A stretch of 33,701 bases of DNA from CAZZKG01 sp964654825 (GTDB lineage Bacteria; Gemmatimonadota; CAZMKB01): contig CAZZKG010000042.1 in NCBI GenBank assembly GCA_964654825.1, positions 1-33,701 of the forward strand, written 5' to 3'. Under the pieces are notes generated by a model. The model worked only from the letters and a program-made list of their open reading frames with translations. It was not told the origin of the DNA and searched no databases. Made by a program: the position numbers and the translations under genes. Of the stretch, positions 1-9,800 are shown piece by piece; positions within the stretch are counted from its first letter, which is position 1; the number at the start of each line of letters is the position of its first letter.

Positions 1-294
1 CTGCTTGATGCGAGTGAAGCCGCTACTGAATCACAACTAACTTTGGGATTGACTCGTGACTGTCCCTATTTATCTCGGAATGACTGATGATCGGACGACC
101 TGCCCTGCGCGAAGGTTCGCGGTACCACCTGCAGCTCATCCGCATCCTGCTCGACCGGTATTTTCCATTTCGCGAACAGGAAATATTTTCCCGGGACTTT
201 ACCGTGAGAAGGAAATGTGCTATTTTATTTACTTTATCGGAATTAACCCGGGAGTACCTGTCATCTCTTTTATGTATCTTTTTCGGATCGTACC
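1..294. other. Leading non-coding stretch, no gene supported
   Basis: Short overlapping open frames exist on both strands, but none has a ribosome binding site, a recognisable motif or a plausible protein composition. One + frame is open from the window edge to a stop at 85-87 and could be the tail of an upstream gene; nothing in it is recognisable. The 100 bases before the EIIA gene are AT-rich and probably hold its promoter, but I cannot pick a convincing -35/-10 pair. Confidence 0.4.
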
Positions 295-795
295 ATGAAC
301 ATATCAAAATTCATGAGTCAGGAGCTGATCAAGCTTGATCTCGAATACCGGTACGAATCTCCGGAGGATGGGGAGATCACGCCCAAGATACTCTGGGAGA
401 TCAAACGCGATCTCCTCGAAGAGATGGTCGACCTCCTCTGCCTTTCGGGTGAGATCGGAAACAGAAACAAGGCTCTCCAGGATCTCTACAATCGTGAACG
501 GAAGGCCACAACCGCTGTCGGTCACGGTATCGCAATCCCGCACGTCCGCACCAAACAGGCGAAGTCCTTCGTGATCGGGTTCGTGCGATCACGGGATGGG
601 CAGCAGTTCGACAGCCTCGACGGAAAACCTGTCCACGTTTTCTTCCCGATGGTCGCCCCGCCGTACGACGATTCACTGTACCTGAGGGTGTTCCGATCCC
701 TTGCTGAACTCGTGAGGTATCCCACCTTCATGGAAATGCTCATGTCCGCCGAAACTCCGTTCGAAGTACTCAGAGCTATCAGAAAAATGGAATAG
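295..795 (+). CDS. PTS EIIA (fructose/nitrogen type) domain protein
   Basis: This is a 166-aa cytosolic protein with one EIIA type-2 domain (fructose/mannitol/PtsN family). The family accepts a phosphate from HPr or NPr on a histidine and either passes it to a sugar permease or signals regulatory targets. The key motif is visible around residues 76-85, GHGIAIPHVR, with His83 as the expected phosphorylated residue. The rest follows the family pattern (VHVFFPMVAPP, then a helical C-terminus with FEVLRAI). About 45 extra N-terminal residues precede the domain. No EIIB, EIIC or HPr gene is nearby, so a regulatory role like PtsN is more likely than sugar transport. Start ATG at 295 has only a weak upstream GGAT; Met7 is an alternative start. 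Confidence 0.82.
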   Translation: MNISKFMSQELIKLDLEYRYESPEDGEITPKILWEIKRDLLEEMVDLLCLSGEIGNRNKALQDLYNRERKATTAVGHGIAIPHVRTKQAKSFVIGFVRSRDGQQFDSLDGKPVHVFFPMVAPPYDDSLYLRVFRSLAELVRYPTFMEMLMSAETPFEVLRAIRKME

Positions 796-822
796 AACAG
801 TTACATTTCATAGTTTCTCCCT

Positions 823-838
823 GATGTCGCGGGACATC
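823..838 (+). terminator. Short stem-loop after the EIIA gene
   Basis: A perfect 6-bp inverted repeat (GATGTC, loop GCGG, GACATC) lies about 30 bases after the EIIA stop codon and just before the next promoter. It is not followed by a clean U-tract, so it is a weak or factor-assisted terminator at best. Confidence 0.3.
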
Positions 839-858
839 TCACACCCGTCGGTTTTACC

Positions 859-887
859 TTGACTTTTTTATACTGGCAGGATACTAT
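859..887 (+). promoter_or_regulatory. Putative sigma-70 promoter of the cytochrome operon
   Basis: TTGACT at 859-864, a 17-base spacer and TACTAT at 882-887 lie about 40 bases upstream of the GTG start of the beta-barrel gene. The -35 matches 5 of 6 consensus positions and the -10 matches 4 of 6. The position is right for the whole three-gene operon. Confidence 0.5.
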
Positions 888-925
888 TATTCTGACAATC
901 GGAGATTTCTCACGAGGGCAAATAC

Positions 926-2158
926 GTGTTTTCGAGAAACATTCTTCCCATTGTTATCACAGGCCTGGCACTCCTCCTCCCCTTCGGAAATCTGTTCCCC
1001 TTCGATCTGAAGGGCAATCTCACGACCGCATATTACGGACTCGAGGGCAGGGAGATAGGCGGCTCCGAGGACCGTCGAAACCTTTTCTATCAGTACATAT
1101 CCCTCAGATCTTCCGAAATAGGGACTGAAGCACTCTCGTTCGGGACCAATTTCCGTTTTCGAGGAGATGCCTCGGATGGGTCTTCAGACGAGAACCGGAC
1201 TCATTTCTACAGTCTCTATTTCGATGTCGGCAAAGTGCTGCCTGCGGGGCTCCGTTTCCGTCTAGGCAGGCAGTTTCTTTACAGCGGTGTCGGCACCGGC
1301 CACCTCGACGGTTTGAAAACCCGGATCGACCCCTTTCCCTGGCTTGCACTAACGGCATGGGCAGGGACCCAGGTTCGTTATAAGCCTGAACCGGAAGTCA
1401 CTCCCTGGGATGAAGCTGCCATGTGGGGTGGGCGGGTTCTTATCAGGCAGAAGGGGGGGACGAGGGCAGGAGTGAGTTTCGCACATAGGAAAAGGGGAGG
1501 TGAACTCGAGAGGAGACTCCTCGGATTCGATATGTCGACACCGGCCCTGCCGTGGTCGAACGTGTACTTCAAACTCGACATGGATCTCGAGCTGGACAGG
1601 CTCCGAAATACCACGCTCAGAGTCAATCCCCGGCTCGAAGGACCTCTTCTTCTCGATCTGGAGTATTCGAGGAGGTCACCCTCCTTCAGAGCAAATTCCT
1701 TCTTCGGTATCATCAATTATAAAGCGTATGATGAAATCAGGGTCCTTCCGGTATACAGACTCGAGAATGGAGTGAGACTGGAAGGTGAATATTCCTATGT
1801 CCGTTATAAAGAGAACAACACTCACAGGGTGAGGGGAGGTCTCAGCTGGGAGCAGTTTTCCGGAGGACTCCTCTACCGCGATGGCTATGCAGGAGGTCGA
1901 TTGGGCATGTACGCCAGAGTAGCCGGTGATTTGCCCATGGAGATGGAAGGCCTGTTTCGGCTCGATTACGCAAAGTACAATCTGGTGGAAGGTGGTTCGC
2001 TCGACTCCGAATCCCTGGTGGCGATTTTCAGGATTACGCGGAACCTCGCAGACAGGGCCGATTTTTCTGTGGAACTGCAGGAGGGCAGAAACCCTGCATT
2101 TGACAGTGATTTCAGAGTGTTTGCGAAGCTGACCTACCGGTTTCAATTGAGAAGGTGA
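926..2158 (+). CDS. Outer-membrane beta-barrel, probable porin of a porin-cytochrome conduit
   Basis: A 410-aa exported protein. A hydrophobic N-terminal segment (ILPIVITGLALLLPFG) is followed by alternating aromatic and polar stretches typical of transmembrane beta-strands (for example FYSLYFDVGK, LRFRLGRQFLYSG, LEGEYSYVRYKE), and the chain ends in KLTYRFQLRR. The GTG start at 926 is chosen because GAGGG lies 7 bases upstream. It is the first gene of an operon with two multihaem cytochromes: the next gene starts 4 bases after its stop. By analogy with OmbB of Geobacter and MtrB of Shewanella, the inferred role is an outer-membrane sheath through which haem proteins pass electrons. Sequence similarity to those families was not tested; an unrelated porin is the alternative. 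No N-terminal CxxC as in MtrB is visible. Confidence 0.75.
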   Translation: MFSRNILPIVITGLALLLPFGNLFPFDLKGNLTTAYYGLEGREIGGSEDRRNLFYQYISLRSSEIGTEALSFGTNFRFRGDASDGSSDENRTHFYSLYFDVGKVLPAGLRFRLGRQFLYSGVGTGHLDGLKTRIDPFPWLALTAWAGTQVRYKPEPEVTPWDEAAMWGGRVLIRQKGGTRAGVSFAHRKRGGELERRLLGFDMSTPALPWSNVYFKLDMDLELDRLRNTTLRVNPRLEGPLLLDLEYSRRSPSFRANSFFGIINYKAYDEIRVLPVYRLENGVRLEGEYSYVRYKENNTHRVRGGLSWEQFSGGLLYRDGYAGGRLGMYARVAGDLPMEMEGLFRLDYAKYNLVEGGSLDSESLVAIFRITRNLADRADFSVELQEGRNPAFDSDFRVFAKLTYRFQLRR

Positions 2159-2162
2159 GAAA

Positions 2163-3107
2163 ATGAGAAGGTTCTTTCTTTTTGTCGTATTCGTTTCAGG
2201 AGTAGCGGCTCTGAGCGGCATCTCGGAGGCCTGGGAGATACCCGGAGGCGACATCATTTTCAGTCACAGGAATCACGTGGGTGAGAGAGCCATCGGGTGT
2301 ACACTGTGTCACGAAGGTATCGAGAAGAGTACAGTCTCCTCGGACAAAAACCTCCCGACCATGGATAGATGTTTCGCCTGTCACAATGGACAGACGGCAC
2401 CCGTTGAGTGTGATCTCTGCCACCGTTCGACTGAAGAACCGAAAGGTCTCGAAAATCCCAAGAGAGAGGTCAAATTCTCCCACGCCAACCATCTGAAAAG
2501 AAACCTCGAATGCACAAACTGTCATCGAAATATCAATGAAGCGGCCATTATGGGACAGGCACAGTTCCCCGATATGGGTGTGTGCATGGAGTGCCATTTT
2601 GGGAAGAAGAAGATGGTTGATTGTACACTCTGTCACACCGATACAGAGATGGTGAATAAAAACAGGCACGGAGAGGGGTGGTCACACCGGCACAAGTTCG
2701 AGGGGACTCAGGATCCCCGGAAGTGCCGTCTCTGTCACGTGAATGATGAAACATGCGAGGAGTGTCACCTCGGAGACAACCTGCAGCAGCGTACCCACGG
2801 TCTGAATTTCGAGTTCGAGCATTCACTGGACGCACGCGGCAAGGAGAGGGAATGTACAGGTTGTCACGACCAGGCTGATTTCTGCGCCCCCTGTCACAAA
2901 GACAGGGAAGTGATGCCCGAAGACCACTCCAGTTCATTCTGGATCTCCGACGGTCACGCCGCCGCTGCAGTAAGCGACATGGAAGCGTGTGTAGCATGCC
3001 ACGAAGAAGAGGAATTGATCTGTCTTAAGTGTCATGAGAACAGAAACGGGGAACTGGAGACAATCACACCGGCACCGGGACGAAGAGAGAACGAACTCGA
3101 AAGATGA
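2163..3107 (+). CDS. Dodecahaem c-type cytochrome, periplasmic
   Basis: A 314-aa protein with a signal peptide (basic MRR, hydrophobic FFLFVVFVSGVAAL, likely cleavage near SEA) and twelve CxxCH haem-binding motifs, beginning at residues 46, 70, 83, 117, 141, 154, 188, 198, 231, 241, 276 and 287. That is one haem per about 26 residues. FSHxxH elements near residues 34 and 106 resemble distal-ligand segments of the cytochrome c7/c3 type. The translation start is well supported by AAGGTGAG just upstream, and the next gene overlaps its stop as ATGA. Position between the barrel and the exported 13-haem protein suggests the periplasmic partner (OmaB/MtrA-like role) that feeds electrons into the outer-membrane conduit. 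Geobacter OmaB carries eight haems, so twelve is larger. Haem count is read directly; function is inferred from context. Confidence 0.9.
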   Translation: MRRFFLFVVFVSGVAALSGISEAWEIPGGDIIFSHRNHVGERAIGCTLCHEGIEKSTVSSDKNLPTMDRCFACHNGQTAPVECDLCHRSTEEPKGLENPKREVKFSHANHLKRNLECTNCHRNINEAAIMGQAQFPDMGVCMECHFGKKKMVDCTLCHTDTEMVNKNRHGEGWSHRHKFEGTQDPRKCRLCHVNDETCEECHLGDNLQQRTHGLNFEFEHSLDARGKERECTGCHDQADFCAPCHKDREVMPEDHSSSFWISDGHAAAAVSDMEACVACHEEEELICLKCHENRNGELETITPAPGRRENELER

Positions 3108-4579
3108 ACAGCTGCCACCATACCAGGAGAATCACAACAACCACCTGTGCCGGGGTATCAATTGCTCTGCTGGCGGGCGTACTGATTTTTCTCACGACCT
3201 GCTCCAACCAGAATCCTCATGAACCTTCCGTCCATCCAATGTCGTGGCTCATACCCGCTTCGGCGGATTTCCACGGGAGAAGGGTCGCCTCCTACGGTAT
3301 CGATTTCTGTCAGAGCTGTCACGGCGAGGATCTGCGCGGAGGGGAGAGAGCCACCTCGTGCTACGCCTGCCACGCTCTCGGCGGCACCTGTTCGGGCTGT
3401 CACGGCACGTCTCTGTGGGGCTATGCTCCTCCTCCCGATCTGAACGGCAACAGGGATTCGAATGCGATCGGTGTCGGGGCTCATCTCCGGCATGTGATAC
3501 CCTCCGATCTAACTAATGGTTATGACTGTACCGAATGCCATGTCAAACCTACGGAACTCGCTTCCCCCGGTCACCAGGACGACGGCCTTCCTGCAGAGAT
3601 AACTTTTGGGGCACTCGCCTCGACGGATGGGGCAAATCCCACCTGGGACCGTTCAGTGCCATCCTGCTCGGCTGTCTACTGCCATGGGGCTACTCTGGCC
3701 GGGGGTACGGTGGAAGATCCGACCTGGACCGCCCCGGAGGAGGATCCGTGCGGGAAGTGTCATCCCATCGCCGAAATGTCCCAGGGGAGTCATGCAGCTC
3801 ACCTCAATCTGGGCATAGACTGCTACTATTGCCATGAGGGCTACGGGACCGATCCGGAACGGGTCGTCACTTCGAGTCACGTCGATGGGGATGTCGATGT
3901 GGTGCTTTCCAGCACTGTCGGTGGGTCTTTCGATGGTCACAGTTGTTCCGGGGTCCTCTGCCACGGCACCGGGAATATTACACCTGACTGGGGGCAGGAT
4001 GTCGTCCTGGCATGTAACGACTGCCACGGGGAGGTCGTCAGTGATCTCCCGGATTCACTCCAGGGTGCGCCTCCTCCCTCGCTCACGGGCGATACCGACA
4101 CTCCGGTCAGAGGTGTCGGCGCACACACCGCCCATGTCCGGGAGGGTTACTTCCGGGCTCCCTACGACTGCAGCGAGTGCCATGTGAAGCCTCCGGAGGC
4201 CGGTTCTCCAGGTCACTTCGGGTTTGACTTCACCGCCGAAATAGAGTTCGGCGATCTCGCCCGTACCGAGGATTCCGATCCCGTGTGGGATCCCGACGAT
4301 TCCGATGGACCTTCATGCCTGGGTACCTATTGCCACGGTGCCGCGCTTGCCGGTGGCACGCTCACGGAGCCCGTCTGGACGATCGTGTTCCCCGATGATG
4401 TTGAACCCCCCGATGCCGAGCGCGGTGACCAGGCTTTCTGCGGATCCTGCCACGGCATCCCGCCGCACACCGATTTCGGACCGTGTAACATCTGTCACGG
4501 AAACGTCGTGACTGCCGACACCACGATAGCCGAAGGCCTGGGGAAGACTCTCCACGTCAACGGTCAGGTAGATTTCTGA
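3104..4579 (+). CDS. Exported 13-haem cytochrome with CX4CH haem motifs
   Basis: A 491-aa multihaem protein with ten CxxCH motifs (residues 69, 86, 96, 142, 216, 240, 304, 356, 446, 461) and three CX4CH motifs (188, 281, 405: CSAVYCH, CSGVLCH, CLGTYCH). The CX4CH...CXXCH pattern is known from Geobacter-type multihaem proteins. The N-terminus has a hydrophobic segment (VSIALLAGVLIFL) followed by TTC at residues 31-33. This could be a lipoprotein signal, but Thr at -1 makes a poor lipobox. Residues about 108-208 and 322-426 are an internal duplication. The gene overlaps the previous stop by ATGA and is last in the operon. The inferred role is the outer, possibly surface-exposed, terminal cytochrome of a porin-cytochrome complex (OmcB-like), passing electrons to minerals, humics or partner cells. 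Haem content is certain; location and substrate are inferred. Confidence 0.88.
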   Translation: MNSCHHTRRITTTTCAGVSIALLAGVLIFLTTCSNQNPHEPSVHPMSWLIPASADFHGRRVASYGIDFCQSCHGEDLRGGERATSCYACHALGGTCSGCHGTSLWGYAPPPDLNGNRDSNAIGVGAHLRHVIPSDLTNGYDCTECHVKPTELASPGHQDDGLPAEITFGALASTDGANPTWDRSVPSCSAVYCHGATLAGGTVEDPTWTAPEEDPCGKCHPIAEMSQGSHAAHLNLGIDCYYCHEGYGTDPERVVTSSHVDGDVDVVLSSTVGGSFDGHSCSGVLCHGTGNITPDWGQDVVLACNDCHGEVVSDLPDSLQGAPPPSLTGDTDTPVRGVGAHTAHVREGYFRAPYDCSECHVKPPEAGSPGHFGFDFTAEIEFGDLARTEDSDPVWDPDDSDGPSCLGTYCHGAALAGGTLTEPVWTIVFPDDVEPPDAERGDQAFCGSCHGIPPHTDFGPCNICHGNVVTADTTIAEGLGKTLHVNGQVDF

Positions 4580-4640
4580 TCACAATCCTCTTCTGTCTGT
4601 CACGTTTTTAATCGAACAATGTTCCGGTAGATGTACTCAT

Positions 4641-4668
4641 AAAAAAACGGCCGCCAGTGAGCGGCCGT
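4641..4668 (-). terminator. Strong intrinsic terminator of the outer-membrane operon
   Basis: Perfect 8-bp stem (ACGGCCGC / GCGGCCGT) with a 6-base loop. Read on the minus strand it is followed directly by a run of seven T. It lies about 30 bases after the stop of the last minus-strand gene. On the + strand the stem is not followed by T, so it mainly ends the minus-strand transcript. Confidence 0.85.
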
Positions 4669-4700
4669 CTGTGTGTTATCCGGCTGAAACGATTATTCTC

Positions 4701-5744
4701 CTACCGGGCCATGATCATCTTACGGCTTATCGTCCTGTCACCATTCCTTAGTTTGTACAGATACACGCCAGAGGAGAGACCGCCGCCTGATGAGTCCTTA
4801 CCGTCCCAGTGGATCTGATAACTGCCCGGAGACATGGACCGGTCGAGAAGCCGCCTGACTTCTCTCCCTCTCAGATCATAGATGGACAGCTGGACGTGCC
4901 GGTTCTCGCCGGTCTCAGTCGAGGATATCGTGACGGGGATAACTGTAGAAGGGTTGAAGGGATTCGGATAGTTCTGACCGAGTGCAAAGGCTCTCGGGAC
5001 ATCGGTGTCCTCTGCCGGGTCTTCGATACCCGTACCCGTGCTCTTCACGACGATGTCATCGGCAAATGTCTGAGCATACGCGAACGGGTTGAATGTATAG
5101 ATCCCGAAGGGGCCTGACTCGTACTCGAAATCATAGAACGGCCCATCTGGAAGCTCCACGTCGTCCCAGAAACACCTGATCGCGTAGTCTTCGATCCGCA
5201 TCTCGAGTTTGTGCCACCCGTCGACCACCGGTGGTCCGCCGGGTATGACCGATCCTTCCCAGTCATGGAGGACTTCGATCGAATCGGGGATACTGACATA
5301 CCTTCTCAGTCTGATCCTTTCGATCGCGAATGGAGAATAGAAATTCGCCACCAGCTGATAGCCGCGGACAAGCCCCCCGGTCGTATCGATCTTCGCCATT
5401 ACACCGTTGTAGTACCCCGTTGAGGGTGAGACGAAAATCTGTGCTTCGATCGAGTAGTTGGTCATGTCAGGATCACCTGCGAAAGCCAGACCGAGACCGC
5501 CGAGGGATGCGGTGTCGCCGTTGACCAGGCCGACCCAGCCGTCACCGCTCGGGTTGTCGGGGACGTTTTCCACGTTCATTGGCGTGAGAGGTGTCCCTGC
5601 GGAATCGAACCAGGCCGAGGTCCAGTCGAGATCGGTCGATCCATCGGTGAAATATTCCTCGTAAAGGATATTCTGAGCTGACAGCACCGGTGGACCAGCG
5701 AGAAGTGCCGAGGCAAGAAACAGGACCGCAGCGATTTTTCCCAT
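4701..5744 (-). CDS. Secreted protein with C-terminal FlgD-like sorting domain
   Basis: A 347-aa exported protein. The signal peptide is clear (MGKIAAVLFLASALLAGPPVLSA). Residues about 28-235 form a beta-rich, jelly-roll-like region (phrases such as GWHKLEMRIEDYAIRCFWDD and FADDIVVKS) that resembles LamG or DUF1080-type concanavalin folds used for glycan binding. Residues about 255-347 are a FlgD-like / type-A secretion-sorting-like domain: NYPNPFNPST, SIYDLRGREVRRL, GVYLYKLRNG, ending KMIMAR. A perfect AGGAGG lies 5 bases before the ATG. It is the last of four minus-strand genes and sits 40 bases after the PorV-like gene. Likely surface-bound or released; the ligand is unknown. The fold call for the middle region is tentative. 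Confidence 0.72.
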   Translation of the reverse strand: MGKIAAVLFLASALLAGPPVLSAQNILYEEYFTDGSTDLDWTSAWFDSAGTPLTPMNVENVPDNPSGDGWVGLVNGDTASLGGLGLAFAGDPDMTNYSIEAQIFVSPSTGYYNGVMAKIDTTGGLVRGYQLVANFYSPFAIERIRLRRYVSIPDSIEVLHDWEGSVIPGGPPVVDGWHKLEMRIEDYAIRCFWDDVELPDGPFYDFEYESGPFGIYTFNPFAYAQTFADDIVVKSTGTGIEDPAEDTDVPRAFALGQNYPNPFNPSTVIPVTISSTETGENRHVQLSIYDLRGREVRRLLDRSMSPGSYQIHWDGKDSSGGGLSSGVYLYKLRNGDRTISRKMIMAR

Positions 5745-5784
5745 GAGTCCCTCCTTTCAGAGCCGTGCACCGGGAGGTGATGCA

Positions 5785-6822
5785 CTAGAAAAACAAGGTT
5801 AATGATGCTCTTTGAACGTCCTCTAGATCTCCCATATCGGAGAAAGAGTAGTCGACACCCAGATCGACTTCGGAGATGGAAAACCTGACACCTCCGCCGA
5901 AGGTCAGATCCTCCGTGTCGTGGTTCGACTTGTATCCCACCCTGAGGGCCGCCATCCCCGACCACATGTATTCGAGGCCCAGTCCGAGGCTCTCGACACT
6001 GTCATTGGGATGCACTCCATCAACGGTGAGAGTCATGCGATGTTTGTTATTTTCGGCCAGAACCCCGGAAACCCCCACGAGGTCCATCGCCATGCCCACC
6101 CGAAACCTGAGTGGGAGTGACCAGGAATCAGTCGTAAGCGCGGCGTCGGTCTCGGGAATACCGTCGGAGTTGGTGTCTGCCCCGGTGAGGAGGTCGCGGC
6201 CGGAGAGCCGCATGCGGCCGCCGAAATTGGTGATGCTCATCCCGATCCGGATACTCCGGTAACCCAGGTCGAGCAGTGTCCCGAGATCCACTGCCGCTGT
6301 CTGGGCACTCTCATTGAATGCCTTTTCAGCTATGTATTTTCCCGTGAGGCCGAAAGAAAAACGGTCCGTCATCTGCCTGGCGTAGGTGACGCCTATCGAG
6401 AAACCGGAGAAATCGACGAAAATGCCGGTCCCTTCGGGTTCTTCTATGGTGGTCTGCTCCCACCTCCCGGTATTGAGGGCGATCACGCTGACACCGATTG
6501 CACCATCGCCGACAGGGGTGGTGAAACCCGCAAAATCATGAGTGATGTCGAGGAGCCATTCGATGTGTGATGCGGTGAAGGACGGACCTTCGAGCAGTGC
6601 AACACCCGCCGGATTCCAGTAGAGAGCGGTGGGATCATCGGCGAGGGCGACGAAGTTGCCGCCGAGCGCCGAGGCCCGTGCCCCGACATCGATTTTGAGG
6701 AACTGGGCAGCGGTGGTGGCCACATTGTCTAGCCCCCTGAGTGCGGATGCGCCGGTCAATGTCAGCAAGAGACCCACGCATGAGCATCTGCGCAGAACTC
6801 TCATAAGGTTAGCGTGTCTCAT
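5785..6822 (-). CDS. PorV/PorQ-like outer-membrane protein
   Basis: A 345-aa exported beta-barrel of the PorV/PorQ (UPF0164) type. The hallmark N-terminal region is present after the signal peptide: FLKIDVGARASALGG, then ALADDPTALYWNPAG, where the family has its conserved NPAG/NPA segment. The rest is alternating barrel strands (FSFGLTGKYIAEKAF, IRIGMSITNFGG, LGLGLEYMWSG) and the chain ends in SLTLFF with a terminal Phe. GGAGAA lies upstream of the ATG. PorV in Bacteroidetes shuttles sorting-domain cargo to the type IX secretion attachment complex. Here it sits directly between two genes for sorting-domain proteins, which supports a role in their export or surface handling. No core T9SS genes (PorK/L/M/N, SprA) are in the window, so that role is inference. 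Confidence 0.8.
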   Translation of the reverse strand: MRHANLMRVLRRCSCVGLLLTLTGASALRGLDNVATTAAQFLKIDVGARASALGGNFVALADDPTALYWNPAGVALLEGPSFTASHIEWLLDITHDFAGFTTPVGDGAIGVSVIALNTGRWEQTTIEEPEGTGIFVDFSGFSIGVTYARQMTDRFSFGLTGKYIAEKAFNESAQTAAVDLGTLLDLGYRSIRIGMSITNFGGRMRLSGRDLLTGADTNSDGIPETDAALTTDSWSLPLRFRVGMAMDLVGVSGVLAENNKHRMTLTVDGVHPNDSVESLGLGLEYMWSGMAALRVGYKSNHDTEDLTFGGGVRFSISEVDLGVDYSFSDMGDLEDVQRASLTLFF

Positions 6823-6856
6823 GATTCTCCCTTTTTGCCGGGCACATGTTACTTGT

Positions 6857-9800
6857 TCACTTGATCACGAGAAATTTGCCGATCTTCTTCTTCCCGTCAC
6901 CGGTTTTCACGACGTACACGTACAATCCGTAAGCGATGTTCTGCTCATCACTGTTTTTCAGATTCCAGAAGACCTGTCCGTCCGAATCTTCGTGCTGGAG
7001 ATTCACTACGTGATCTCCCGCGAGAGTGTAGATGTCGATGGTGCAGCGGGAGGGGAGATGCGTAAAAGCGAGCCTTCTGTTGAATCTGTCCTCCTCCCAC
7101 GCGGCGGAGACGATGTAAGGGTTGGGAACGACCTTTACCGCGTCGAGGCTGTACTCGTCCTTCTGTTTACTCTCCGCTTCCAGGGTGTTGAATCGGTACC
7201 GGACCCCTCTCCCAAGGCTCTTCAGCGTCTCGATGGTGAATTCGTCACCCGGTGAGGGAGGAGTGGCCGACGAGGGCCCATTCTGCGTCCTGAGCCAGAT
7301 CTCGTTGACCCAGTCTCCATTGTTGTCACGGATTCTCAGGAGGTCCGGCCACATATCCCCTGCTAACGGATTGTACCCCTTCCCGCCGGGGATGAGATCA
7401 TACCCGAGTGGCCCGATGAGTTCGGATTCGGGGAAGGCGACACGCAGATCGATGACCTGGAGATACTCGCTCACATCTACGGGGTTGTCCGGGTCGGTGA
7501 CTTTGTAAATCCGAACAGGCACATCGTCGTGCTCGACGATGGTACCACTCAATGCCGGTCCGTCGGTGATCGGAACGCTGATCACGTCGTCCGGTTCGGT
7601 TATTACGATCTTCCAGTCGTCTGAAGTTACGACGATTTCGGGAAACTCGGAGACGTTCCCGGTCCGGTTTTCAGTCCACCAGTCGAAAGTGGTGAGTTCT
7701 CCTGTTACCGTAGTCCAGCCGATCGTCGTGACACCAAAGTCCGGGATGTCATCTGCCCGGATACGAAAACCATCGACTACCGGTAGATTGTCTCCCCGTA
7801 CAGGCATATTCTTGAAAACGAATTCCTCATCGGTGGCCTGGTTGATGAATTCATAACTCCCCTCGGTGAGGTCGTACAGATTCATCGTTGTCGCTAGCGC
7901 GGTCACCGTGTCCTCACCGACTATCACCACATCAGCCGAATCGTTGAAGGTGATCTCGTAGCTGTGGCCGTTAAGGACATACGGATCGATGATGGAGACA
8001 ACTATCGTGCCGTCGGATATTCCTTCTACGGGTGAAAGAGTGTCACCGGAGACACCTCCGGGCGTCACGTCAACCGGCAGGAATCCCGGTATAACGGATA
8101 CTGTGTGCTGTTCTGAGGTCGAATTGCCGAGGCCGTTCTCCAGGGATTCGATGCCACGTGTCGTGTCACCCCGGTCATAAGCCGTCACGCAGTACCAGTA
8201 CTCGATCCCGTTGAAGAGATCGGTATCGATGAATGAGTGTGAGAGCCCCGTGTCATCTCCTAGGAACCCGGGACCGAGCGGGTCGGGGCCGAAGATGGAG
8301 TCGATGAGGTCGAACTGGACAATGGGAACATATCCCACCACGATTCCCCGGTAATCGGTGACCGGCTTACCCCAGCTGGTGCCCCGGTCGGTACTCCGAT
8401 AGACTTTATACCCTTCGAAATCGACCTCGCTCGAGATCGGATCCTTGCCTGTCTCGGAACGTTCTCCATCCCAGAAAAGGGTCACCTGCCTGTCGACCGC
8501 AACGACCGACACGGAAGGGGCAGGGGGTGGGGATGCGCCCTGGAACTCGGTTTCCTTCGCCATGGTGAATGCCGTCTGCGCGTTATCCCAGAGATCGGCG
8601 GAGTCGGCTCCGGCGACGAAAACGATGCTGTACCGCACCGAGTCCCCGGGGGCTATGGAGAGTGGCCCGGTAGAGAAAAGGTAGGTGATGTCTGCACCTC
8701 CGAATTCGTCGTCGGGGTTGGGATCGAGAAAATCACCGTGAAGGGAATCACTGTCGAAGTGCACGTTGGAGCCATGAAAATACAATGCACTGTCGATGCC
8801 GGGATCGGACGGGTTGCTCGTGAGGAGCGGCCAGAAATCGGCATCGGTAACCGGAGAGTAGGAGTCGTCGAAGAAGTGGAAGTCGGTGACACCCAGGTTG
8901 TCGGGTGTGTGAACCGCTCCGACCCCCATGTAGCCGACAGGTCCTACCCAGTCGGGCATCTCTCCGCCGACTGTATTCTGCGCCGTGAGGTCGGAGTCCC
9001 ACTCGTAGAAGAAATCGCCGAGGTTGTTCACATCGCCGCCTCGCAGATCCGCATACCCGATCAGGTCATCGTTGTTGAAATCTTCCTTGGTGTCGACCAT
9101 GAAACCGACGTACACACTGTCATACGTCGTCGGGGAAAGCCCTCCCTCGTTGCTCCTGTTCCTCACGATGAAATCCATGAAGAAGAAGTCCTCTCCGTAC
9201 GGCCGAGCGTATGAATAGTTCATCTGCCTGACTTCGATACCGAGGATCTCCTGATCATTATCCTGATCATTGTATACGCTGAGAATGTCACGGTCACTCG
9301 TAAACTCGCCGGTCACCTGCTCGCCTTCCGTCGGGGATCCCGGTTCTATGTCGATCCTGAAGGGGCCCGGCCAGAAAGGTGTGCTTGCAGCATCGAGCGG
9401 CCAGGTACTCCGCAGGTCACTGTGCGCGAGATACGGTGATCCGTCGGAGGCGGTGTTCGACTCGGTCCGCTCGTCGTTGAAAAGGCCGCCTTTGCTCCCG
9501 TCCACGGCTTCCCAGTCGAACTCTTCGAGCTCGGAGCGCGGATCTGAGACCGACTTGATGACGCTTCCCCCTATGGCAACGATAAACTCGACACCGAACC
9601 CGTACTGCTGGACATCGCTCCCTTCCGACGGCCAGTGGAGGGCAGGTGCGAAGTAGTGGAAGTCGGAGAGCAGGCCGAAGTTACCCGTGACATTGCTGAG
9701 CTGGCCTCGCGTGATAACGCCGACTCCCCTGTCTGCCTGGGAGAAGAGCCGGTACCTGTCCGTGAGGTCACGGGGGATAGCGAAGCCCCCGCCATGACAG

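Noticed and set aside
1676..2257. 193-codon open frame on the minus strand
   Set aside because: Antisense to the beta-barrel and the start of the 12-haem gene, both supported by ribosome sites and operon spacing.
3194..3202. Lipobox in the 13-haem cytochrome (LTTC)
   Set aside because: Thr at the -1 position is rarely accepted by signal peptidase II, so a lipid anchor is noted only as possible.
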